Assembly (NCBI RefSeq): GCF_000189635.1
Contig: NW_002476575.1
Location: forward strand, 186,001-250,000
DNA length: 64,000 bases
Source of the DNA: Tetrahymena thermophila SB210
Lineage: Eukaryota; Ciliophora; Oligohymenophorea; Hymenostomatida; Tetrahymenidae
Direction: 5' to 3'
The notes beneath the pieces are model-generated. The model searched no databases and was not told the origin of the DNA. It saw only the letters and a program-made list of their open reading frames with translations. The position numbers and the translations under genes were made by a program. Position 1 is the stretch's first letter. Each line of letters begins with the position of its first letter. Below are positions 49,985 through 63,664 of the stretch, in pieces.

Positions 49985-52900
49985 ATGTATTAAAGCGCCA
50001 TGCATTATTAAACACACTCTAATACTTAATCAACTTAACATACTTTAGGCTAATAAAGCGAAAGCGTACATATAATTAATTTAATAAAAAAAATAATAAT
50101 GTTTTTTCTTAATGACAATTTAAAGTAAAAATCAAGTGGACATGGTCAAGCTACTTTTCTCGATTATTCAGTACCATCAGTAAATTAACCAAATTTAAAA
50201 ATAAAATACTTACTTAATATTATTTTTTTTAAATAAGAAATTGAATTTAAACTAAATTATTTTTAAAATTTACTTAGACATAAATATAAACTTAATGGAG
50301 TAGAAACTAAAATTAAAATATGGAAGTAAAATTAATTTGATTTTAAATTAGTCATTTTTATTTGATATCCTTTTGATTTAGGAATAAACTAACTAAAAGT
50401 CTCAAAAAGATCAAGGTAAATAGTTATATATTTTTATACTTATTTATTCGCTCAAAATTCCTCCTTACTTTCATGTTTATTTACTTACTTATTTATTTGC
50501 TTTTAATTATAAATTTTATAAAAAATTCAATTATTTTAATTATTTTAAAATTAAAAAAACATTAGACAAAGAATCGAGCGTATACTTGTTTGATACAATT
50601 AATTAATTAACTAATATATCTTTTATAATAAATGGTTAGAGACCAACTGAAGCCCAATAAAAATTTTAAAGCTAAAATTATTATTAGAACTAATAAAATT
50701 AATTAATACTCCAAACTGCTATGAAAAATTCATCTAATGTAAATTAATAAAATCTAAATTTGTTTTGTTCTGTAAAGCTTTTATACTATAATTATTAAAT
50801 TTAAAAATAAAGCCAATTGAATAATATCCTAATGACGAAACTTCTAAAAAGTTTTCTAATAAAGAAACTAATCCATTTGTAAATAATTTTTTAATTAACT
50901 AATTAATTAACTTTATTATAATTAATAATAGAAACTAACTGAAACCCAATCTAAATAGTAAAGTCAAAATAAAACTCAAAATAATTCTTAGAGCTAATCA
51001 AATTAATAGATAACCCAAACAACTACACTAAATTTTTCTTAGGTACATTACATTAAGAATTTATTCATTAATATATTTATAGATTGATCAATAAAACATA
51101 AATATAATTTTGACCATAATTATATTAATAGAGTTATAATAATCCGTGTCAACAACTTATTAATTATAATAAGGAAAAGTTACAGGAAATAATTTAAATT
51201 TTTAGTTATTATTTTATCTTAAATTTTTTCAATAAAAAAATTAGGTTAATATCCATAGTGAACATAAAAATCAAGGTATGTCAAAAAATAAAATATATTT
51301 AATTTTTTAATATATTTATTAAATTAAATAGTTTAACAGAATGTTAACTCATCCTTAGGTATTAATTAAGCAAATAATGATATACCTGTAATTTTTTTAT
51401 TTTTATTTTTACTTTTATTCTAATACTTATTTTTATATGATTAAAATTGGAAAGGTTGTAGAAAGAAAGATACTGGTAGCTGATTAATACTATAAAATTA
51501 TACCAAATTAATAAAAAGCGATAGAAAAAGTGAACGAGTACTTTAGTAAAAATCAATAAAATTGGTAGGCTGTAGTTTAATAGTAAAATCCAGCAATAAT
51601 TGAAGATAAATAAAAAGTTCATTCAAGATATCAATCTGCTTAACCATATTCTCCAAATCTAATTAATCAAGGTTTTGTGGAGATAAATAATCCTTAACAA
51701 TTTAAGAATAATGAAATTGAATATATTGCAAATCAAAATTAGAGAATGTATTATAAGATTATCATGAGAAATTAATTGACAATGTGTTCTTAATTTTGCG
51801 ATCCTGATGAGTAAGTTAATGGTTTTAGGAATCCTGATCCTGGATATGATTTTTGCATTCCTCATAATAAAACGATATTATCAGCTAATAACTACCTTTA
51901 TCATTCGTCTAAAGGTAAAAAAGAATTAGTAAACATGAGATTCACTCTACATAATCGTATTCGGTAACAAGATTCTTAATAAGAAAAGGAATTAAAAAAA
52001 TATCAAGAGTTTAAATCTATTTTAGAATCAAATATCCCTATTTCTAGTGTTAGTAGAGATCATCCTAACGATTACTTTCCCTCAAAAAATTAGCAAACAG
52101 TATCTGAAGTAGTAATAGGTATCCTCGATTAAAGTAGTTCTGAAAATGAAAAATAGATAAAAGAAGATGACAAAATAAACTAAGATAATATGAATTTTTT
52201 GCTTAAAATATATCACAAAAAAAGAATAGATGAAGAATCCTGGTAAGAACATATTCACGAACTTAAGAGTAAATATTAAGAAAAATCTAAACTAAGCAAT
52301 AATAAATAACTTAGCAATATAGCAAATATATTTGCTAAAAATGAAAATATTAAAAGCATAGCTAAAGAAATACATGGAGATATTTAAAATTTAAAAGATT
52401 TGAGGTATGCAATTTTAAATAAGAGTATTCACTCTGAATTCATGAACGACCTCTGTTACACAATCAATAATAAATTAATCACAACTTAAGAAATATAATA
52501 TGAAAATGATGTATTGAGAATAAACGTCAATAGATCCATAGATCAAATAACAAGTAGTAATGGATATTTCTCATATGATGAAACTAAAGTGTGTGAAATC
52601 TTCTATTAACTAACATGCTAATATTATGGAAATGAGCTGTAGGAACAAATTAAATTATATAATTACCTTCCAATCACTCTGCTCAAAAGCTCAGGTTATG
52701 AATAAAAATGGTTAGTCATTGACTTAAAAGCAAATTAAATTAAATTAAACGAGTATGATAGTGATGAAGATATTGATAAAGATGACTAAAAAAATAAGCA
52801 GGATTCAAAAAATCAAAAAAATATAGATGATACTATCAAAAAGCTTAAAGTATTAAGCATCTACACTAAAGAGTCAAATGCATAATTTTCCAAACATAAG

Positions 52901-55900
52901 CAAGCTGTTCTTGAAATTAAGGGTAGTTAAAAAGTAATTAATTTACTTAATTATTTATTTATTGAATAACTATTTGTAAATTTGGTTAATTGATAATTTA
53001 AATTTAAGGGAGATCTAAATTTATTTGCATAATACGTTTTTATTGATTTTAAATTAGCAGTTTAACCTTTTATGAGGTGGTTTAACATGAATAAACATTT
53101 AAGAAAAATAAAAATTTTAAAATAAATAAAAAATAAATGGATTTTTTACTATCAAAAAACAATTACAATTTATTTTTTTATTTTAAAAAAAAATTTAATA
53201 AAAACAAGCTAAAATAATAAATAAATCACAAGCACTTTAGATTTGTTTAAAAAAGATTTAAGAAGATATATAATTTAAATTTTTTAATAATATTTAAAAA
53301 AGTGTGCATATAACATAGACTCAACGACAATAGCAACAAATTACTATCAATTATCTTTGGAAAAAATGAGAAACCTAACTTTGGGTGACTAAGAACTTAT
53401 TTAGGTTTTTTACTTAGCTCTTAAAGAATTATAAAATATATTTAAAAATGGATTTCATTTTTTAAGCTTAAACCCAAAAAATATCTTTTTACACATAAAG
53501 GCTACAGGTAGTTAAAGATTTAAAGTAAAGTTCCATATCGACAGTAGTTGCTATAAACCAACTCAATATTACAACCCAACTTTTAGTCCTGGGCTGATCA
53601 ATCAGAATTGGAGTCCTAATTCTTATGATGATATGAGCTATTTTAAAAAGTAGACTCTTTATAATCTCTGTTTAAGTTTTTTACATATTATAACATTAAA
53701 TGAAGATGATATCTATAATTTAGATCCTGAAACCATTTTAAACATAGGATGCAGAAACACTTAAAGAAATTTAAAGACGAATTATCCCAATTTCTGCAAA
53801 TTTTTGGAAATTATTCTAATTTATGGAAGCACTGATGATGTTAGTGTTCTTATCAATTTAATTAAAAAAGACTATATTGAGTAGTAGTCTAAAAATAAAT
53901 AAAAATTTGATTTCAGTATTCTCCTACATAACAAAAATAATATGTAGAAAGTTATTGATACCCAAATTAATAAATTCACCAAAGTAATTTAAGAGTTTTT
54001 TACCCCTCGAAGAATCTATGAAAGAGTTATGTTCTTTTACTATACAAATTAATTCTAACAACTTAATTCTAAAGGAGAGACTGAAAGGATCTATCTTTAC
54101 GTTGATTAACTCCTTAAATCACTCAACAATCAAGAAAAGATTGTTTAATTGTGTCCTTAGAATTTGCTGATTAACTTAGTATCTATCTATTTAACAAATG
54201 TAATTAATTAAATAAATTCATAAATAGATTCCAGTTTAATAATTAATTAATTTTTTAGCACTAAAATTTAAATTTATTTTATTTATTTTTTATTTATTGC
54301 AAAAGATTTTATTCTACCAATTCAAAGAAAAAGAAGTTTAAGAGCAATTTAACAAAATATGTAGCTTGGAAACAATACACTTCACTGAAACTGTAATAAT
54401 TTATTTTAGTTGATCTTTGTATAGTTTATATTAAATAAAAATTAATTAGTAATTATGTAGAGCATTGATTGGTAAACAAACAGTGAAATTTTACGTTGCG
54501 TTGGAAAAATCTAATTAAACATGCCAATTGAGGAATATTGAGATAAAAGAAGATGATCTGAAAAAGAATTTAGCAAATAAATTTATTATCTAAATCTTAA
54601 AAGAAAAGCCAAGACTATGCGATAGATATGCCTAAGATGATGTCCCTTCAAAAATAAAGCTAAAACTAAATGAAAGAAGATTTTCAGAAGTTTAAAACTT
54701 GATTGATTAATATTATAAGTAAAGAGAGAATTATAGAAAAAGTATATTCTTTACTCCCATTAAATTGAGTTATTATGATGACATGATCAATTGTAGGATA
54801 GGTAATTTAATATTTATACAATTATTTATTTATTTATTTATTTATTAAATATAAATTTTAATTAAGATTGTTTTTATTTTTTTCTATCAAAAAAATTAAT
54901 TAAAATTTTAGTATTAAAATGATTACTTTTTATTTAAAATTGTAAAATGTTTCTCTCCTTTAAATTTAAAATTTTATCACAAATTTATTTTTGAATTTTT
55001 AAAATTCAGTAATAATAAGATTTTTTTTTTATGCTTATGATATCTAAATTTCCTTCCAATAATTTTTAATTAGGTATTAAAAAGATGATAGAAGCTTTCT
55101 TATATACAAACGAAAATTTTGAGCTAAAGCTTAATTTGTTTGGCTGGGAAAGCGTAGAATCTGCAAACGGGTGTAATTCAGTAGGTTATGTGCTTTTTTA
55201 TCTCAGAAAAATTAAAGAATCACAGTCATATGTAGAGCAAGCTATTTTTTGGAGTGTTGCTTACAAAGGTAAATAAATAAATTGCTTAATTTATACTTAC
55301 AAATAAATAAACATATTTTTAAAATTTTTTTTTTTTTTAAATTTTTAAAATCTACAAAAGACAAACTAATTTACTATTTGATTAAATTTTAGGTACTGAT
55401 AATGCAGAACTTGCTACATCTTATAACAACATTGCTTACTTGGTTGTAAATAACAACGAAATAGAAAATTCATTGAGGTAAATATACTAATTACTACTTT
55501 TAAGAACTAAAATATCTAAATCATTAAATATTTTGATATAAAAAAAAATTTAACTATTTTAATCTCATTTCATCATTTTAAACTGAATAGATATCACTAT
55601 AAAGCTTTGAAAATCAGAAAGTAGCTGCATCCTAAAGGACATAATGATTTAGGATCAACATATAATAATATTGGATAGAATTTAACAAGACTAAAAAAGA
55701 ACAATGAATCGCTTCAATACTACTAAAAAGCTATGAATGTCTGGATAAGATTAATGGGTTACAAGCACAACACTGTCTCTCTAGCTCTTAGCAACATTGC
55801 AAATACCTATACTCAGATGTAGAAATATGATCACTCCATTATTTTCCATAGAATTTCATACTCTGTAAGATACCAAACTCTAAAGTAAGAGTCAATTGAT

Positions 55901-57316
55901 GCAGGACAACTTAGCTAAACTACAGAATATGTCTAAATCAATAATCATGATCTTGCTATTACTCTAGATAACATTGGTTTTGCTTATACAAAATAGGAAA
56001 AATATGAAGAAGCTCTCAAAGTACAAGAATTAGCCAAGAAAATGTGGAAAGAACTTTGTCAAAGAAATCAAACCCATCTTCAATCCTTCATAGTTTCTCT
56101 GAATAATCTTGGAAACACTCATAAAAAAATGAAGAATTATGACAAGTGCTTTTAAGAAACGTACGATACCTAGAAAATACTTAGAGAATGCAAAGACAAT
56201 AACTTAGTGAAGTAATAGTAAAATGTTATCCGTAATATCAAAAACGAAATTAACAGGCATGTTATTATGACTCTAAGAGAAATTAATTGCTATCTGCAAG
56301 TAAATTAAAGTGAATAGGCTATCGTTCTTCTCTTTAAAATAGCTCATCTTTACGACAGAATTTTAAAGTATTAATTTATCATTATTATTTATTCTTTATC
56401 CTTCCACTTATAAAATCATTCACCAAATATACTTAATTAATTTTTTAAAATAAATTTTTTCTTTGATAATTAAACTAATAAAAAATTAAAACCTTAAAAA
56501 AAGTTAAATTCAATTAGTTGAAGAAATGAATCACATTTAAGGATTAGATGATAATATTAGCTTGCAAAAAATAGGGATTACGGTTAATTAACATGATGGA
56601 ATAAAAAAGATATTCCCTTATATTATATTTAATAAGTAACCTTATTTCATTAGAATTCCTCCTAGGTGTTTTCATTCTAGTTAAATTGATAATGCTGAAA
56701 AAGAAATTGAAAATTAATTTAAAAGCTTATAGAGTGAATACGAACAAGCATAATCTTAAATAATACAAAATTAAACAACACAAGGACAAAGTTCAACTAT
56801 TTAATATTAACAAAACAGCTCTTCTTAATAAAATACTTAAAGTACAATAACTGAAAATTATAATACTCAGTAAAGAATCATTGTAAGCAAATTCAACATT
56901 TATAATTAACCAATGCCATTAAATATATTTTTTTTAACAACTTTTTCTAAATCAATAAAAGGATAAAAGAAACTAACTTATTAAGGCAAGATAGGAGTAA
57001 GCTCAAGTAGAATTTATGAGAATGGATACTAAATTTGCAAGTCTTCATCAATTTATAATGGTCCTTCTTTTATTTTCTATTGGAGACATACTTTTTGAAA
57101 AAATTATTATCAAGTTAAAAGATGCAGAATTTCAAAAGCAATCTAAAGAAATATTTACTGAGTAAATTTATATTTTATTACAACTTAATTAACTATTTAT
57201 TTACATACTTATTTATTTATTATAAAAGGCTTAAATACATTATAGATGCTCATATAACTGGAGATATTGGCAAAGTTTTTAATAACTATAAAGTTGCTTT
57301 TGAAAGGAGATAGTGA
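49985..57316 (+). CDS. Large PH-like / pseudokinase-like / TPR protein
   Basis: ATG 49985 (MYQSAMHYQTHSNTQSTQ) begins a chain of short, mostly phase-0, Gln/Asn-rich exons (49985-50065, 50126-50179, 50640-50738, 50813-50878, 50932-51042 and others). A long exon (about 51463-52933) follows. Its end, KWLVIDLKANQIKLNEYDS, continuing after an intron into LFAQYVFIDFKLAVQPFMRWF, resembles a PH domain. The exon 53009-54199 is open for 397 codons and contains a kinase C-lobe-like segment in which the catalytic loop reads FLSLNPKNIFL, without His, Arg or Asp. After ETALIGKQTV comes a TPR block (55.07-56.35 kb), then a Gln-rich linker and a helical C-terminus ending VFNNYKVAFERRQ at TGA 57314. No stop separates the parts, so I call one gene; two genes cannot be fully excluded. 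Probably a scaffold linking membranes to a protein complex (inference). Confidence 0.65.
50640..51042 (+). repeat. Duplicated Gln-rich exons
   Basis: Exon 50640-50738 (33 codons, RPTEAQQKFQSQN...) and exon 50932-51042 (37 codons, KLTETQSKQQSQN...) are related in sequence and both start and end in phase 0. Between them lies another phase-0 exon, 50813-50878 (PIEQYPNDETSKKF). Symmetric exons of this kind can be duplicated or skipped without breaking the frame. Confidence 0.55.
55074..56350 (+). other. TPR domain region (kinesin-light-chain type)
   Basis: Part of the large gene at 49985-57316. Successive ~42-residue repeats: ATSYNNIAYLVVNNNEIENS, GSTYNNIGQNLTRLKKNNES, ALSNIANTYTQMQKYDHS, AITLDNIGFAYTKQEKYEEAL, VSLNNLGNTHKKMKNYDKC. 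These have the paired helices and N-x-x-Y/A pattern of TPR_12/kinesin-light-chain repeats, which bind peptides of partner proteins. Small introns interrupt the block near 55269-55392 and 55480-55590. Confidence 0.85.
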
Positions 57317-58722
57317 GAGTATAAATGTATTAGCTTTATAAACAAGCAAACAAGCATTTCAATATATTTATTTCTGAAATTTAAATATAAAGTTTCTATA
57401 ATAAAATAGTAAAATATATATGTTTAAAAATTAATTCAATTTTAAAGCTAAAAATATAAATTTAAATACTTTACCAAAAATATGAAAAAAAAATAAACCA
57501 TTTAGTTAAAACAAAATATTAGAAGATAAATAAAAATAAATTTTTTAAAAATTCAATCTCGCAAAAAACAAACAAAAAGACGATGATAAACAAATAATAA
57601 AATTGTGAAATAAATAAATAAATATAGATGAAAAAACAATAAATACTTAAAAAATGAAAGAAAATAAAATAAACCTATCTAAATGGAATCTATTTATAAA
57701 AATTAAAAAATTAAAAATATTATTAATTACATTAAAACAATAAATAACAGAATAGATATTTTATGTTTCATAATTTTTTATCATTTTTAAATATTATTTA
57801 CTCTTATTGTATTTATATTATTTTTTATTGAAGATATAAAAATATTAATTTATGTTTGATACATTTTTATATATTTTTTAATACTCCATAGTTAGATAAT
57901 AGCAGTACGCATATATTTATTTATTAATAGACATTTTTTTAAATTGTAGAAGAACTTAGTTAATAAATTAAGATTTCTTTGTTTATTTCGAAGATTTAAT
58001 TAGAAAGAAAGTGTTTGTAAGGAATTTGATTATAAAATATAAAAGGAAAAACAAAAACAAAGAATTATTTTTTGTTTTGCTTTAAATTGAAATAATTTAA
58101 GGTTGAAAATATGTAATAAATTATACTTAAAGAACAGTTCTGTTGAAATTAAAATTTAAGTAGAAATTTCTTTTCATTTTATATTACTTGTCATTATTAT
58201 TTTTATTTTCTTAAATTATTATTTTAAATTATTATTTGTTTATTGATTGATTTTCGTTTTCACAGTACTGCTTTTACTACCTGTTTACTTATAAACTCAG
58301 ATTTATTTAGCTTTTTTTTATTTGTGTCTTATTAGCAACTTTAATTATTTAAATCAAAAAATATATTATCTAAACGCTTTTCTAAATTCTTTAACTTGAA
58401 TTTGGTTTTTTTTTTTGTTGAGAATTAGGTATATTAATTTATTTTTTATCATTTTAATATGTATTTTATATGGCTTTATATGAATTTTATTTGTTTGCTT
58501 ACTTGCTGCTTGATAGTATGAATATGAATGTCTTAATTAATTAAGTTTATATAAATGAGAATATTTTTAAATTTTGATGAGCAATTTTAGATGTGTTAAA
58601 TTTCATTAAAAAGTGGTTTTAATTAGTTTTTTTATTACATTTTTAAGTTGATATGTTTATTTTTGTTTGTTTGATTTTAAATTAAGGATATTTTGATTTA
58701 ATCATATTGAGTTTTGCTCAAT
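57317..58722. other. Convergent intergenic spacer
   Basis: 1.4 kb between the 3' ends of the TPR gene and the propeller-like gene. A/T runs and ATTT microrepeats only; no gene or RNA seen. Confidence 0.6.
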
Positions 58723-60078
58723 TCAAGAATTCAAGGTGTGCTTAAGAATTTAGTCTTGTGTACTTTAAACATAATAAATTATTATTTCTTATGTTTTTAC
58801 CTCTAATGTAGCGCATCTCATTCCTTGTGGGAATTATAATTTTTTATATTTACGGATACGAATAAAACTGTCGTAGCATAAAATAATCTTAGGCTCATCT
58901 TGCTCTTTTTACTCGTTTGATTATAATTCATCATGATTTTAATTGTACGGGTGGAAGACTTATATATCTAGCATTTACTTCTCTCCCTAACTCTTCATTT
59001 TAAAGTAGCTTTGACGACCCTTCAAAATATCAAAAATATATAGTAATCCAGAGTCGCTAGCTCCTATAACTTCTTGTTATGTTAACTAGTTTTTATGAAG
59101 TCTCATCTTAAAGATTTCTTAGCAATCTTCTGTAAAAGCCTCATAGATAATCTTGAAATCATTTAAAGGTGCTTGATTCTAAAAGAAAGTCTACAAGGAT
59201 TGTTCATTAATTTCTAGTGAATATGCCCAAAAGTAATTTCCACTATTGCAACAAATGTACCACTATTTATTCTCTTCGCTTCCCCAACCTACTAAGTTAT
59301 TAATAGTGTAGTTTTCTCCAAAGCAGTCTTCTTTTGGTCGAACATTTGAAATATTTGATATTAGTTTATTGTCCATAGTATAGACTTAAATGTGCATATC
59401 TCCCTTTTAGACAATTACAAAAAGATGTCCAAAATACACAAAAACATCAAAGTTTTAAACTTTTCTTTAGATTAACTAGTAGATCTCTTTCAATTACCAT
59501 CTCCACATATATAGAGAGTCGTCTTCCAAGTGAATAAAAATTATAGATTCCTACTTGATTATTTAAAACTTCAATTCTTTTATTCTTTTATTAAAATGCT
59601 CCTAGCAAATCAATTTATCCTATTATTCGCCACCTGGCATATATTTAATTTGCAAAATGTTATCTTTAGAAAGAGCAAAGATAGTTGTTTCCAAAGGAAT
59701 TTCTGGGAAATTGCTATTCTTCAACATCCTAAAACAAATCAATTTCATTTCGCTTTATTTTTCAACAGATTCTTTGCTTTCTGTCTAGCTATTCTATGCT
59801 AAATCATTATCTATGACATCTAAGTTCTCTATTTTTTATATTACTGGTTACTTTTATAATTTTGTTTCTTGATGTTGCTCCTTCTCTAGTTGTTAATCAT
59901 ACTAATCTCTTTCATCGCTTTGTTCTTCATTTTAATCCATTTCATTTTCCTATTAACTCTAAGAATTGCTATTTTAGTTGGCTTCGTTGTCATAACTATT
60001 TAAGTTTTCGATTTTTTAGTTTATTATCTATTATTTAAATAAATAAATTTATTAGTTAATAAGTAAATTCAAATTCAT
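58723..60078 (-). CDS. Beta-propeller (WD-like) protein, unassigned
   Basis: A 451-codon open frame from ATG 60078 to TGA 58723-58725. The first ~110 residues are acidic and Gln/Asn-rich (QNEEQSDERDQYDQQLEKEQ) and look disordered. The rest is beta-rich with Trp/Asp patterns typical of WD-like blades: IIFIHLEDDSLYMWRWQL, FGHLFVIVQKGDMHIQVY, LVGWGSEENKQWYICC, GASDSGLLYIFDI, and KIILCYDSFIRIRKY. No signal peptide or TM. It probably acts as a soluble interaction platform; I cannot name an orthologue. The first ~25 codons before NSYDNEAN are AT-rich, so the true start may lie further in, and a 38-bp intron near the C-terminus (GTAAAAACATAAG...TTTAAAG) is possible. Confidence 0.68.
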
Positions 60079-60212
60079 TTATTCAAAATTAAATTTATCA
60101 AATACTAAATTAATCTGACACAAATTTTTTTAAGAATTAATAAAAATTATTTTAGAGTTAAAGAGGGTCTATTAAATTTTATTAATTATTTATAATTTTT
60201 AAGCTTAAAACT

Positions 60213-63200
60213 TCAAATTTAAAACTTGATAAATAATAATTTAATTAATAAAATTATTAATCCTCCTTATAAAATAATATTTAAAAAGTTTAGTTTTAGG
60301 AAAAAAATTAAATTAAGTAATTTTAAAATTTATTTATTTACTTAGTTGTTAGAAGATGGTGTTGGAGGTACTGCTGATAAAATAGGTGAAACAGAAGTCA
60401 TTGTAGTTACAGCAGTTGAAGATTGCTATGATTAGAGAAGAGGTAAAGATGTTATCCCTTATTAATTTAGCTAATGTTGATTAAACGTAATTTTATTATT
60501 ACTAATATCATTAAGCCATTTTTTGATAGTTCCTTCAACAACTGAGTATTTTTTTGCTAAATCTTTAATTTAAACTCCTCGACTGCATTCTATGTATGCC
60601 ATTAATTTTGTTTCATCTGAGTGATGTTTTTTTGGTGCCTTGGATTTATGTTATTGTTATTCTTGGTTTTCTTCAGGGGGTAAATAAGAGGCTGTAAGAC
60701 TAACCATCACTTTACCGTTGCTATTATTGTTTTATGGATTTGAGCAATTGTTTGAATATTATGGTGAGGTATTTTGTAGGCGCTGAGAATTATCTAGTTA
60801 TTATTAGGCTGATTGCTTAGATGTAGTATTTAAGCCTTGCTAGGATAAGTTTTATATTAGAGGTAAATTAGAATGTGATGAAGTTTTGGAGTTAAGTTCT
60901 ATGGCTTCCTATTTTGTGTGAATTATATCAGAAGATAGTAATTTATTTTAATTTTCACTTATCATAGGTTCTCCTACTTAATTATTTGCCATCTATCCTT
61001 CATTTTAGGTAGGTAAACTATCCTCAGAAGAGAGCTGAGACTAAGCCATGCCTGTAGAGGAATTGTTTAGGTATTATTAACCTTATTTAGAATGAGAAGA
61101 GTAATTATTTAGTGAAAGCATTGAGTTTTATGTGGAATTGTAAACATTTGATTAGCTATTACTAACATTAGGTTTTTATTTAGGATTTGTTTGTATCTTT
61201 TTTGTAGGGCCTTAGTCAATACAACTATTAAAATCTTGCTTTTGGTAGGTATTTGGTTTATTCAAGCCTCCGTTTTATGGTATTTAATGGATTAAATAAT
61301 TGTTAGCAGGACCAGGAGCAACTTTTAAGTGCTAATTATGCATAGGAATACTTGGTGGATATCTTACGTGAGGGTTGTGAATATAAAAACCTTAGGGGTG
61401 AGTTCCTCCCTAAGGAAAATTGAGATGGGGGTCAATAAATTAAGTTCCAATATATTAATAATTTTGAATTGGATGACCTTATGCTTGATGTTATGCTAAG
61501 GGTGGAGGACCTGGTAAGTGGATTTGTTATGGGGTATTTCCATTCATCTAATTAATTTACAATTGGCCTCCAGATTATTAGACTGTAGGTTATGTAGAAA
61601 TCGCTTAGTTAGGTTATTGTAGTTAATTTAAAGTATTTTAATTAGAAGCAATATTAGAACCAATTACATTAAAAATAGGTACTGATTATTAAGTAGTTTA
61701 TTAACCTAAATGCTAAGTAATTTCATCGATTGTAATTTAGTTCATGATTAAGATAAAGTTATAAAGCTTTTCATAATTTTTTTCGAATTGTTTGCTTATG
61801 ATATCTTTTTAATTAACAGAACTTTCGGGTTTCTCCTAGTAGGATAAAGTTGAAGGATTTTCTTAAGTTGATGTAATTTAATAGTGCTTTCTAAAAATTT
61901 ATCCAAAGAGTTTATAGTCCTTGTTATTGTAAGCTTCTGCTATTTTATAATTATGGTAAGCATTATCTATTAGTTCATGAATTGCTTCTTAAAATTTTAT
62001 AAATGTCTTTTCATTTTTTTCAAGACTGTCTAAGCATGATTGATATGATTTTTGGGTGGAGCTAATTTAATTTGCAAAAGATTGTTCAAATAATTTATCG
62101 ATATTCAATGCATAATGATCTTTCATGTGATCTTGGCAATCATCACAAATATTCTTTTCACAAACCATGCAACAGAGATTTTATTTGCAAAGATTTACAT
62201 CTCCCATTCTATGATAAATTTGACCATTAGATGAGATGCTGTCTCTACTATTATTGTTATTGTTGCTGTTATTATTATTGTTGTTATTGTTATTATTACT
62301 GCTATTGTTGTTATTGTTATTATTACTGCTATTGTTGTTGCTATTGCTGCTATTGCTTGTGTTTCCTTTTGGTAATCCTCCATTCGTATTGCTATTGTGG
62401 TTGCTTCCATTCATATTACTTTATCCATTTGTTTAATTGCTATTACTATTAGTCTAATTACTACAATTTGCGTTATTGATAGAGCCATTTGTATTGCTAT
62501 TAGTATTGTTGCTAGAACTGCCTAATTAATTTGAAATGTTTGCATTTCCGCTTGAAGTACCTACAAGATTACCATTCACATTTAACAAATTTTTATTCTA
62601 TTATTATAAAGAAGAACTATTATTCTAAGTACTCTAAGCTTATTAGCCTTGCTATCCCTAGTTTTAAGAATTGTTTAAAGTTTATGAAGTAGAAGAACCA
62701 GTAGACGATGCTGAATTCTATGAGTTAACTCCTGCTAAGTTTTGCTATTAAGAGGGATTTTAACTAGACTATTACTGATTTAATATTTAGTGCTAAGAAG
62801 AAGAGAGAGACTGGGCAGCGCTGTTAGGATATGGTGGCTAGACTTGTTAAGCTTAAGATCCTGCTTGAGACGCAATCAATTAAACAGGATAATTATATTA
62901 TCCGTTTCTTTGGATAGGCTGAAAAGTCCCAGAATAGAACTTGTTTTATGAATTTTTGTCGTACTATCCGAGTGGAAGAGCATTCTATGGAGGCTAATTG
63001 ACCTATCCCATGATGAGGGCAGTGTGTGGTGCTTACTAGTTTAGGGTAAATTAAATAAAATTTTTGAAGATTGCTAGAAATAAGTTGGGTTAATATAAAA
63101 AAGATAATGAAGAAAAGAGATGGAGAAATATGGATAAAAGGAAAAAAACAAAAAAAGTAAGTAAATACAGATGAAGACTAGGATACTTGCTGCAGCTGTG

Positions 63201-63381
63201 TTGGGACTGATACTACCGCTACTGCTTATTGTTGCTGCTATTATTGCTGTTATAGTTATTGCTATGTAACTGCTTGCTAAGTATGGTGGATATGAGTTGT
63301 GGATGCTGTTGTTGGAGGATTTTAAAATGATGCTAAAATCTAATTATTTTATTTGGTCTATTGCGAATTAGCAAAGCTCAT
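60213..63381 (-). CDS. Gln/Asn-rich protein with B-box-like zinc finger and helix-turn-helix
   Basis: Exon 1 (63381-63169, 71 codons, MSFANSQQTKQNNQ) joins exon 2 (63035-60213) by a phase-0 intron; total about 1,011 residues. The N-terminal 400 residues are poly-Gln, poly-Asn and Ser. A Cys/His cluster then follows (LCCMVCEKNICDDCQDHMKDHY, about 62.1-62.2 kb), spaced like a B-box zinc finger, with a helical segment behind it. Another Pro/Gln/Asn-rich stretch leads to a C-terminal helix-turn-helix (VQIKDLAKKYSVVEGTIKKWL, about 60.5-60.6 kb) of the homeodomain-like/transposase-like kind. A DNA-binding regulator is the likely role (inference). The last 30 residues after PTPSSNNQ are AT-rich and may be read-through to the first TGA at 60213. 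Confidence 0.75.
62236..62360 (-). repeat. Trinucleotide (AAC/AAT/AGC) repeat coding poly-Asn/Ser
   Basis: Imperfect three-base repeat within the coding exon above, translated on the minus strand as runs of Asn broken by Ser. The complementary strand gives an apparent poly-Leu frame that is not a gene. Such tracts are length-variable. Confidence 0.85.
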
Positions 63382-63664
63382 CGCTCCGTTGATACTTTAA
63401 TTTTATGAGAAACTATATATTTATTAAAATTTTTCATAAACAATAATTCAAAATAATAGATTTGAGATTCGTTTCTCTGTTATCTATATAATTAATTAGA
63501 TAATCAATCTATTAATCTGCGTTTGTGGTAGCAGTCTAAATCAAAAAAAAATAAAAAAATTTCAGAATGGATTATTAATTTATTTTATTTATTAACTTTG
63601 TTTGGTCACTTTCAATCAATCCCAAAAAATTCTCTTTGTTCAAAATCTTATTTTACTTAATTAG
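63382..63664. other. Divergent 5' flank
   Basis: AT-rich upstream region of the B-box/HTH gene. No further feature recognised. Confidence 0.5.

Noticed and set aside
53086..53330. Possible intergenic break between a PH-like gene and a kinase/TPR gene
   Set aside because: Very AT-rich, but no in-frame TGA, no good GT donor, and the frame stays continuous for 397 codons, so one gene is the simpler reading.
62231..62452. Poly-Leu and Cys/Tyr-rich frames on the plus strand
   Set aside because: They are the complement of the Asn/Ser trinucleotide repeat in the B-box/HTH gene.
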